From: Cyclobacteriaceae bacterium
GTDB taxonomy: Bacteria > Bacteroidota > Bacteroidia > Cytophagales > Cyclobacteriaceae
Direction of reading: 5' to 3'
NCBI GenBank assembly: GCA_016787565.1
Contig: JAEUUG010000013.1
Span: 280,212 to 344,211, forward strand
DNA length: 64,000 nucleotides
In this document: one piece after another, positions 1 through 7,353 of the stretch
How positions within the stretch are numbered: position 1 is the first letter of the stretch
How the letters are laid out: every line of letters starts with the position of its first letter
Position numbers and translations under genes: made by a program
The notes under the pieces: generated by a model
What the model was told of the DNA's origin: nothing
What the model saw: the letters and a program-made list of their open reading frames with translations, nothing else
Databases searched by the model: none

Positions 1-2312
1 CCAGCACCTCCTGATTTTGATACTGTAATGTTGGAGAACACTGCTCCATTTACCGAAATGGTCTGTACATTTCCTCCACCCAATATAACCGTGTTATTAC
101 CCATGATAAAGGTGCTGCCAGAGGCAAATGTCACATCGCCCTGAAGGCTTACGTTCCGGGTGAATTCCAACGTACGCGTTGCATTCAACTGAATGCTGCC
201 AAAGGCCGGTGTACTTGAGCCGCTAACCTGGGTTGTACCATTGAAAACAATCAAACCTCCTGCTGTTGGTGAGAAATTACCGCCATTGTCAATCCATGAA
301 GCTCCTTGCATCGTGAGTGTCTGTGCATTTGCACTGAATAATCCACGAGTTAGCAGAACAGTACCATTGATGGTTAAGTTTTGGCTCAACCTTAAGATAT
401 CTGCTGTTTGCGCTAGGTTAACCGTAACATTTCCAATATCCGTTGCATTGTTTGTAAACTCCAGACCAGTAGTAAAATCGGCAAATGGTCCACCCGCTAC
501 TGAAAACGTGCGGTAAACCAGATTGTAAGTTCCAGCAGTAATGATTGGCGAACTCCCTAACAAATTAGCTGGATTATATCGTGTTAAGGTAGCGCCATTT
601 TCAAGGGCTAATCCTGAAGTGTTGTTCAGGTCACCCCGCAGAAGATTAAACTGGGAGGCAATCACAAGACTACTATTCAAATTCACTGAACTACCTGCAC
701 TATTGATCGTTAAAATTTCAAGTGTGTTAGCGGATGGTTCAAACACCAGCGTTCCCCAAGATACCGGAGTAGTGGGTTGTATAATCAATCTTGATTGCGT
801 GGTTCCGGAGAAAGTTCCACCGGCACTCTGGAGCGTTCCGCCAGAAGTTAGTTGCCGGTTGAGCAGTTCAAAACTTCCAGAAGCAAGGGTTAGTATGCCA
901 TTGATTGTGGCGTTATTAGCAAGTCTGACGTTGAAAGGATTATTGTCAATCACGGTAGTAAGGTTGGCAGAAGAAGGGTGTGCGCTACCCAGAAACATGG
1001 TATTCTGACCACGAAAAATTACAGTTGACCCCGGATTGTAGGTACGGTTGGCCACAGGGGTGCGGATATTTCCTCGGGAATTATTTTGTATTGCTCCTAA
1101 TGTATCCAAAGAACCTAAAATTATTGTTCCACTTAGTGTAAACGCGCTTGGCGAAGATCCAACAAGAGCCGAAGTCCCAAGATTAACGGTTGATGTGGAA
1201 GGAATGGTATAATTAATAAATCCGGTGATGGTGCCTGTATTGACAAATAGTTGCTCGCCTAATCCAACAAAGTTAATATTCCCTTGCGTGGGGTTACTTC
1301 CAAGTTCATCCAATCGACCCGATATCAAATTAAAATTACTCCTGAGGTTGAGTGTACCAACACCGGTAGTTCCTGCATTGGCAAAGTGCAATCTGCCAGT
1401 CCCAGAATTCATATTAAAATTACCAAATAACTCCACTGTGCATGTGCCGGTAAGCGTTAAATTTGTACCGTTCGTATTGGTTGAACTGAAATTAAAGTCT
1501 CCAAAAATGTTCACGATTGTATTGAGGCCACTTGTTGAGAAGTTTACGCGCGAGGTACCAGAAATAGATACGTCACCCCCAATTGAAGATGAGTTAGATC
1601 CAATGGTAATGGTTGGGTCCTGATCGGAACTGAGTTGTAAAATATTATTACCCGTACTCTGTACGGTGAAATCACCACGTATGGTACTCAGAAGTCCACT
1701 GAAATCAACAAGACCACGCTGACCCGGACAATTGTAGAGGAAGTTTCCGATTGTTTGATTCCAGGATGCATCGGCTGTAATCGTGATGTTGTTTGTAAAA
1801 GCATTTACCTGAATAGTGGAAAGAGGATCCCAGGTAGCAGCAGGCAGATCCCCGAAGGTAGTAGTATAGTTATGAAGGTATAGAGAACCGGATGTAAATG
1901 TTATTTTGGCTGGGTCAAACAAACTGCTGATAGTAGTGGCATTGCTGCGTAGTAAAGTACCATTTACAGTTAAGGACGCACCTGCGTCCGTGGCAATTAA
2001 ATCGACACCCGCTCCATCAGCGAGGGTTAGTTGTCCACCCGAAGCAATCTGAAGTTGAGCTGTGAGCACAAGTTGATCAGCGACCACAGTGAATCCTGAT
2101 GGAATAATAACGGGTGAATTAATGTTAATCGTCCCATTCACACTAGCAGGCGTAATAACAGACGGAACCCAGGAAGTTCCATTGAATTGCTCCCACGTAC
2201 TTGAAGTATTCCAATCTCCGCCCCCAGCTACTGATCGGAAATCACCGGCAGTTTGGGCATGAATTGAACTGAAAAATGTTAAAGCCACCAACCAAGACAA
2301 GACAAATCTCAT
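1..2312 (-). CDS. Large secreted beta-rich surface protein, 5' part only (runs off the window)
   Basis: The frame is open for about 770 codons from an ATG to the left edge, so the C-terminus is missing. The start (MRFVLSWLVALTFFSS..HAQ) is a typical signal peptide. The mature N-terminus has a GGGDWNTSSTWEQFNG motif, which is common at the head of Bacteroidota secreted repeat proteins. The rest is rich in G, S, T, N and V with recurring patterns such as 'NGT', 'LTxxSG' and 'FSGTT', as expected for a parallel beta-helix or autotransporter-like passenger. No catalytic motif is visible. By analogy with the 985-residue protein in this window, a T9SS sorting domain may lie beyond the edge; that is inference. 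It follows the aminotransferase by about 80 bp. Confidence 0.8.
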   Translation of the reverse strand, partial: MRFVLSWLVALTFFSSIHAQTAGDFRSVAGGGDWNTSSTWEQFNGTSWVPSVITPASVNGTININSPVIIPSGFTVVADQLVLTAQLQIASGGQLTLADGAGVDLIATDAGASLTVNGTLLRSNATTISSLFDPAKITFTSGSLYLHNYTTTFGDLPAATWDPLSTIQVNAFTNNITITADASWNQTIGNFLYNCPGQRGLVDFSGLLSTIRGDFTVQSTGNNILQLSSDQDPTITIGSNSSSIGGDVSISGTSRVNFSTSGLNTIVNIFGDFNFSSTNTNGTNLTLTGTCTVELFGNFNMNSGTGRLHFANAGTTGVGTLNLRSNFNLISGRLDELGSNPTQGNINFVGLGEQLFVNTGTITGFINYTIPSTSTVNLGTSALVGSSPSAFTLSGTIILGSLDTLGAIQNNSRGNIRTPVANRTYNPGSTVIFRGQNTMFLGSAHPSSANLTTVIDNNPFNVRLANNATINGILTLASGSFELLNRQLTSGGTLQSAGGTFSGTTQSRLIIQPTTPVSWGTLVFEPSANTLEILTINSAGSSVNLNSSLVIASQFNLLRGDLNNTSGLALENGATLTRYNPANLLGSSPIITAGTYNLVYRTFSVAGGPFADFTTGLEFTNNATDIGNVTVNLAQTADILRLSQNLTINGTVLLTRGLFSANAQTLTMQGASWIDNGGNFSPTAGGLIVFNGTTQVSGSSTPAFGSIQLNATRTLEFTRNVSLQGDVTFASGSTFIMGNNTVILGGGNVQTISVNGAVFSNITVSKSGGA

Positions 2313-2391
2313 ATCTCTTAATTGTAATTGTAAATTCTTGTAAAAATAAGGAATAATACCGTAATACTGTCCCTTTATTAAGTCCCGGCTA

Positions 2392-3531
2392 CTATTGTAA
2401 CCCCTTGTTTTTCATAACCTTTACCACCCGCAAAAGCTCTTCTTGCGAAAGGTTGCTGCCGGATGGCAGGCAAAGTCCATCTTTAAAAAGTTTTTCGGAA
2501 GTACCATTCACGTATGCGGGACAGTTCGCGAATACCGGTTGAAGGTGCATAGGCTTCCACAAAGGCCTGCTTTCAATGTTTTCAGCGTCTAATGCCAACC
2601 GAATCGATTCACGATCTAATCCACCACATTGTTCAGGGTTAATGAGCATGGTAGTCAGCCATCGATTAGAAAAAGAACCAGATGGCTCTGCTGGAAACGA
2701 AATTCCCGGATGATGTCCAAAAGCAGCTCGATAAAATTCGAAATTGTTTCTACGTTGAGTCACACGCTCACTTAGCACCATAAGTTGCCCTCGGCCAATG
2801 CCAGCAGAAATATTACTGAGTCGGTAATTGTAACCTATTTCGGTATGCTCATAATGTGGTGCAGGGTCACGCGCTTGAGTAGCCAAAAATTTGGCTTTTG
2901 AAATCCATCCTTGGTTATTGGAAATCAATGCTCCACCACCTGAAGTAGTAATAATCTTATTCCCGTTGAAGGAATAAACACCCATGTCGCCAAACGTGCC
3001 CAGCATTTTTCCCTGGTAGGATGATCCTATTGCCTCAGCTGCATCTTCAATTACCGGAATTTCATGTTTACGGGCAACTGACATAATCTCATTCACCTTT
3101 GCTGGCATTCCGTATAAATGAACCAGTATGATGGCCTTTGGCTTTTTGCCGGTTTTCTCAATTCGGTGGGTTATAGCCTCTTCCAATAAAAGCGGATCCA
3201 TGTTCCATGTCTGATCCTCCGCATCTACAAAAACCGGTGCTGCTCCAAGGTAGGCAATCGGGTTGCAGGAGCCTGAAAAGGTAAAGGATGAGCAAATTAC
3301 CTCATCATCGCGCTTAACATCCAGCAAGATCAGGGCTAAATGAATAGCAGCAGTTCCAGAGGAAAGCGCTGCACAATAACCCGTTTTCGCGTAAGCCGCT
3401 AATTCAACTTCAAAAGCATTAATGTGCGGTCCAACGGGTGAAATCCAATTGGTATCAAATGCTTCTTGAATAAATTTAATTTCATGCTCGCCCATGTGTG
3501 GCGATGACAACCAGATTTTTTTCTTTTCCAT
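2392..3531 (-). CDS. DegT/DnrJ/EryC1/StrS family PLP-dependent sugar aminotransferase
   Basis: This 379-residue protein matches the family that aminates nucleotide-linked 4-keto sugars. The N-terminal block LSSGTAAIHLAL binds PLP phosphate. Asp163 in IEDAAEAIGS contacts the pyridine nitrogen, and Lys192 in SFNGNKIITTSGGG forms the Schiff base. All expected residues are present and the length is normal. The short start (MEKKKIWLSSPHMGEHE) and the fold type resemble PglE/PerA-like enzymes that make 4-amino-4,6-dideoxy sugars. A PglC-like initiating transferase and PglD/NeuD-like acetyltransferases lie about 23 kb away on the same strand, which would suit a bacillosamine-type pathway, but no 4,6-dehydratase is in the window. 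The exact substrate is unknown. Confidence 0.9.
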   Translation of the reverse strand: MEKKKIWLSSPHMGEHEIKFIQEAFDTNWISPVGPHINAFEVELAAYAKTGYCAALSSGTAAIHLALILLDVKRDDEVICSSFTFSGSCNPIAYLGAAPVFVDAEDQTWNMDPLLLEEAITHRIEKTGKKPKAIILVHLYGMPAKVNEIMSVARKHEIPVIEDAAEAIGSSYQGKMLGTFGDMGVYSFNGNKIITTSGGGALISNNQGWISKAKFLATQARDPAPHYEHTEIGYNYRLSNISAGIGRGQLMVLSERVTQRRNNFEFYRAAFGHHPGISFPAEPSGSFSNRWLTTMLINPEQCGGLDRESIRLALDAENIESRPLWKPMHLQPVFANCPAYVNGTSEKLFKDGLCLPSGSNLSQEELLRVVKVMKNKGLQ

Positions 3532-3604
3532 CGATTAAAGCAGAGTTACACCGGCATCGAAACGCATTCCGACCCGGTTTCAAGAACAATAATAAGGATA
3601 AAGA

Positions 3605-3682
3605 TTATTGCCTGATGATTTTTGTGATCACAGTTTTACTTCCTGTAGTTGTACGGATAAAATTTACTCCGGGTGATAGTTC
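3605..3682 (-). pseudogene. Orphan remnant of a T9SS type A C-terminal sorting domain
   Basis: On the minus strand 25 codons read ELSPGVNFIRTTTGS...KIIRQ and then TAA. This is the usual shape of the last beta-strands of a T9SS type A sorting domain (L-x-PGVYF-x-R...KKIIxQ). A TAG stop lies directly upstream in the same frame, and no longer homologous frame could be followed further up. It therefore looks like the tail of a decayed secreted-protein gene. It fills part of the 340-bp gap between the LuxR-type regulator and the aminotransferase. Nothing else is recognised in that gap. Confidence 0.5.
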
Positions 3683-3871
3683 CTAACATCTGGGAAACAA
3701 CCTAGTAAGCTCTGAGCCACTCTTCTATCTGACTGTATATCCGGTCGTTGATTTACACAAGACCAACACATCCAAATATTAACCGAAAGACGTATACTTC
3801 CGACAATGAACTAAAATATGACCTTTATGCGTGCCTAACACTTCAACACTTACCTGGACAACTATTCGCTC

Positions 3872-4543
3872 CTAAAGTGTAATGAGTCCGTTTTTTAAGG
3901 CATACTTTATAAGTTCAGCATTGTTTTTCAAACCCAATTTATCCAGGATGTGAGCCTTATGGGTTTCTACAGTTTTAACGCTGATAAACAGCTCTTCGGC
4001 AACTTCCTTATTACTTTTTCCGTTGGCTACGATGGTTAATACCTCCTCTTCTCGCTTGGTAAGGTCTGAAACTTTTGAATGTCTCTCAACTTGTACACTG
4101 GCTTTCTTTCGTTGATAAAAGTCATCAAAAATCAGTGTCGTGATCGCGTCATTAAAATATTTCATTTGATTATTGACTTCGCGAATAGCTGTTATCAAAA
4201 TTTCCTTCTCAACATCCTTTGGCAAATACCCGTCAATACCTGATTGTATCCCAGCTGTTACGAATTCCTTAGTAACCTCCATCGATAGCAAAATTACTTT
4301 AACATTGTTATCGCGCTCCTTTATCCATCGGGTAGCTTCAATCCCGGTCATACCCTTCATGATAATGTCCATAATGATAACATCGGGATTCAACTCACGA
4401 AAACTATTCACTGCATCTTCACCGCTGGATAAAGAGCCTACAAGCTGAATGTCATCCACTTGCTTTAACATGGCACTGACTCCATCCCTCATCAGGGCGT
4501 GATCATCTACTACTAATACTTTTATCTTACGACTGGCGTTCAT
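3872..4543 (-). CDS. NarL/FixJ-type response regulator (REC + LuxR HTH)
   Basis: The 223-residue protein has an N-terminal receiver with the acidic pair at 13-14 and phospho-acceptor Asp59 in VIIMDIIM. A LuxR-type helix-turn-helix occupies about 158-223 (LTKREEEVLTIVANGKSNKEVAEELFIS...). It is a DNA-binding output protein. It is the last gene of a run of kinases and receivers, overlapping the preceding receiver gene by 17 bp, so it is the most obvious transcriptional output of that operon. Its targets are unknown. The inverted-repeat motifs near 12411 and 17132 are candidates, by inference only. Confidence 0.93.
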   Translation of the reverse strand: MNASRKIKVLVVDDHALMRDGVSAMLKQVDDIQLVGSLSSGEDAVNSFRELNPDVIIMDIIMKGMTGIEATRWIKERDNNVKVILLSMEVTKEFVTAGIQSGIDGYLPKDVEKEILITAIREVNNQMKYFNDAITTLIFDDFYQRKKASVQVERHSKVSDLTKREEEVLTIVANGKSNKEVAEELFISVKTVETHKAHILDKLGLKNNAELIKYALKNGLITL

Positions 4544-4904
4544 CTAAAAATTTTTTTATCGAAGAAAGTAATTCTTGTTCATCAAAAGGCTTCGTCAAGA
4601 ATAAATTTGCTCCCGCTTGTATACACTCCCGTTTACTCGCTTCTTCCGCCTGCGCGGATAAAACAATAATCGGTGTTCTGTGCTGCGAATCATTCTTTCG
4701 AACCCGCTTAATAAATTCAATCCCCCCCATAACAGGCATCCGCAGGTCTGAAATGATTAGATCATGCCGTTGATGTTCCAACACCGCTAACGCCTCTAAA
4801 CCATTGGATGAGAGCGTTACTCTAAGATCCTCCATCCGCAGCATATCCGCTATTGCTTCGGCCAGTATAGCTGTGTCATCCACGATTAAAATGGAGTAGC
4901 TCAT
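4527..4904 (-). CDS. Single-domain response regulator receiver
   Basis: The 125-residue protein is a stand-alone CheY-like receiver. The acidic pocket is at Asp9/Asp10, the phospho-acceptor is Asp53 in LIISDLRMP, and the conserved Lys is in FLTKPF. No output domain is attached, so it probably passes phosphate on or regulates by protein contact. The start ATG overlaps the stop of the upstream kinase by 4 bp, and its end overlaps the LuxR-type regulator by 17 bp. This points to translational coupling and to a kinase-receiver-regulator relay. Confidence 0.93.
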   Translation of the reverse strand: MSYSILIVDDTAILAEAIADMLRMEDLRVTLSSNGLEALAVLEHQRHDLIISDLRMPVMGGIEFIKRVRKNDSQHRTPIIVLSAQAEEASKRECIQAGANLFLTKPFDEQELLSSIKKFLDERQS

Positions 4905-6847
4905 TCTGAAGTTGGAATGGTAACGTGAAATACTGACCCCTCCCCTTCATTACTTTGCACGTCAATTGATCCGCCCAGTAAGTCAACGGCTCTTTTTACA
5001 ATTGACAATCCCAATCCTGTTCCTTGAATTATCGTTGCATTAGAAGCACGAAAGAACGGTTCAAATATTTTTCTTGCATCATCTGCTGGAAACCCAATAC
5101 CTTCATCCTGCACACGCACGCACCATCCCTCTGCATTCTGGGCTACGCGTACCTTCACAACTGATTTGCCTGGTGAAAACTTAATCGCATTATTGAGCAG
5201 GTTAATAAAAATATTGCGAAGCAAATCGGGATCTGTATAAAGTACGGGTTGCAATAAATCAAATTGAAGCTCAACCGTATGCGTTTCATTATTCATCCGC
5301 TCAACCTGGTCTTTTAGTATGCTAAAGAATTCAACAAGAACTACTGGTACTTTAGCGGTTTTAATTTTGGTTCCTTCGGCACGGCTAATGGTGAGTACAT
5401 CTTCCAATAAATGTGTCATGTGCTCAACTTGTTTTAACATCACACCAATTTTAGCGTCTATATCACTGTCTGTCATCCTGGTTTTGTATTTCCGGATGTG
5501 ATTAGCCGAAAGTTTGATAGTAGAAAGCGGTGTTCTGAACTCGTGCGAAACAGTAGAGGCAAACTGTGACTTGATAGCAGCTAGTTCCTTTTCCTTTTCG
5601 AGCGAACGATTTAATTCCTGGGTGCGTTCGGCTACTTTCTTTTCTAAAGATTGCCTATACTCAGTAAGCTCTGTAATATCCTGCCCCACGGCAATCAGAC
5701 CGACTATTTCTCCCGTAACATTTTTACGGGGAGTTGCACTTATCAATAGCATATTGTGTGCACCTTTTCGGTTTATGATTTCAAACTCCTTTAAATTAAT
5801 GGTGTTCCCTTTAAGAATATGGTCTGTATATTTTTCAACGAAATTTTGCCGGGCTGAACCAACAACAATATTTGTTAGTTTCTTTCCGAGAAGTTCATGT
5901 TTGGAGTATCCTGTTACAACGGTAGCTTGTTTGTTCCATTCATTGACTAACCCATTTTTATCCACACCAATAATTACGGCATTGGCATTTTCAATTAAGC
6001 TAGACAACTCGAGCGCACTTGCAATAATTTTGTTTTCATATTCCTTATGTACGGTAACATCCGTTTCTACTGCGACAAATCTGTGGAGTTTATTGTATTC
6101 ATTGAATACAGGAGTAATATTCATCTTAATCCAAAATTTGCTCCCCTGTTTGGTATAATTTATAATTTCCTCCGTACACGATTCTCCACGAACAATAGAT
6201 GCTCTGATTCTATCTAATACCTCGCGACTGGTTTCAGGGCCCTGCAGAAATCGGGGTGTTTTTCCTACAACTTCCCGTAGTGTATATCCTGTTCTTCTCA
6301 CAAAACCCTCGTTTACCCATTCAATATTTTCATTTGCATCGGTAATAATTACCAGGTTTTCAGTTTTACTAGCTACCAGCGAAAGCTTTTCAATCTCCTG
6401 CAGTGCAAGCATACGCTCATCGATATCCTGCATTGCACCGATCACGCGAACGGGCATTTCGTTCTCATATACGATATACGCACGGTCATAGGTGTACTTA
6501 TAGGTTCCGTTCGAGCATCGATACCTATAAATAGCGCTCCAGTTTAATTTGTGCTCTCCCACAGCCTTGTGCCAGCCATCTAGAACTTCTTCTCTATCCA
6601 GCGGATGAAGTTGATCGATCCATATCGCCCTGGGAATATTATTTTCTTTGTGGCCATAAATTATTTGCCATCCATGATTCCATTCGATACAATCGCTAAG
6701 AATATCCCAATCCCAAATTGCATCATTCGTTGCTCTGCTCAGAATCTCATACTTACGACTCATAGCCTGAACAGCACGTTCAAGCATTTCAATTTTCTGA
6801 TCCTTACTAACCATCAGTGTGGCCTGGTTCTTCGCTGTGCTGTTCAT
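4901..6847 (-). CDS. Soluble multi-PAS sensor histidine kinase
   Basis: The 648-residue protein has no membrane segment. Three PAS domains occupy about 35-150, 155-272 and 278-395, followed by a short coiled coil, a HisKA domain with His435 (STVSHEFRTPLS) and a HATPase_c domain with N box (INLLNNAIKFS) and G boxes (DEGIGFP, GTGLGLSIVK). The second PAS is LOV-like: the segment GKTPRFLQGPET matches the LOV signature GxNCRFLQ, but the photoactive cysteine is replaced by proline, so flavin-cysteine photochemistry is not expected. It overlaps the downstream receiver gene by 4 bp, which suggests cognate partners. The signal sensed is unknown. Confidence 0.93.
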   Translation of the reverse strand: MNSTAKNQATLMVSKDQKIEMLERAVQAMSRKYEILSRATNDAIWDWDILSDCIEWNHGWQIIYGHKENNIPRAIWIDQLHPLDREEVLDGWHKAVGEHKLNWSAIYRYRCSNGTYKYTYDRAYIVYENEMPVRVIGAMQDIDERMLALQEIEKLSLVASKTENLVIITDANENIEWVNEGFVRRTGYTLREVVGKTPRFLQGPETSREVLDRIRASIVRGESCTEEIINYTKQGSKFWIKMNITPVFNEYNKLHRFVAVETDVTVHKEYENKIIASALELSSLIENANAVIIGVDKNGLVNEWNKQATVVTGYSKHELLGKKLTNIVVGSARQNFVEKYTDHILKGNTINLKEFEIINRKGAHNMLLISATPRKNVTGEIVGLIAVGQDITELTEYRQSLEKKVAERTQELNRSLEKEKELAAIKSQFASTVSHEFRTPLSTIKLSANHIRKYKTRMTDSDIDAKIGVMLKQVEHMTHLLEDVLTISRAEGTKIKTAKVPVVLVEFFSILKDQVERMNNETHTVELQFDLLQPVLYTDPDLLRNIFINLLNNAIKFSPGKSVVKVRVAQNAEGWCVRVQDEGIGFPADDARKIFEPFFRASNATIIQGTGLGLSIVKRAVDLLGGSIDVQSNEGEGSVFHVTIPTSE

Positions 6848-6875
6848 CGTAAATTGTGATGAAAAATCTTATATA

Positions 6876-7280
6876 TTAATCCTGAATTAGATTTCTTAGT
6901 TTATCAGGCGTGAGTGGTTTGGATATAAATTCACTAACCACAGGATACGTTTTCGCCTTTTCAATATCTTCTCCATCAATGGATGAGGTTAACATAAATA
7001 TTCTGGACTTTTGCTGTGCAATGCTAGGTAGTTTTTGAAACTCCTCTAAAAATTCCCAACCATCCATAACGGGCATATTGATGTCCAGAAATATTATAAA
7101 GGGTAGCTTTTCTGGAAACGATTGACACCATTGCATAAGTTGCTCCAAAGCCAATTGAGCGTTAACATAGTCATGCACATCAAAACTAAAATTTAGTTTA
7201 ATGACTTTTGTGTTTATAAAATTAGTGATGGCGTCATCATCAATGAGCATTACCGCCTTGTTATCTACAGTTGTTTCCAT
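6876..7280 (-). CDS. Single-domain response regulator receiver
   Basis: The 134-residue receiver has the acidic triplet at 14-16, phospho-acceptor Asp66 in [16 protein letters not shown] and the conserved Lys in FISKPLTP. It has no output domain. The sequence type (LIDDDxxxNFINxxxI, LDINMPxMDGWEFLEEF) is a common stand-alone receiver type in Bacteroidota kinase clusters. It lies between two PAS kinases, 73 bp after one and 28 bp before the other, and probably exchanges phosphate with one of them. Confidence 0.92.
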   Translation of the reverse strand: METTVDNKAVMLIDDDAITNFINTKVIKLNFSFDVHDYVNAQLALEQLMQWCQSFPEKLPFIIFLDINMPVMDGWEFLEEFQKLPSIAQQKSRIFMLTSSIDGEDIEKAKTYPVVSEFISKPLTPDKLRNLIQD

Positions 7281-7353
7281 AATGTTGCGTTAGAAATATG
7301 CGTTAAATACATTTACCGTTCTTCTACTTTATTCTGAATGTCATCGATTAGTG

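Noticed and set aside
193..1623. Plus-strand open frames near the left end
   Set aside because: They lie antisense to the long minus-strand secreted-protein frame, which has a signal peptide and consistent composition.
5514..6158. 214-codon plus-strand frame within the PAS kinase
   Set aside because: It is antisense to a kinase with all expected motifs and shows no family features.
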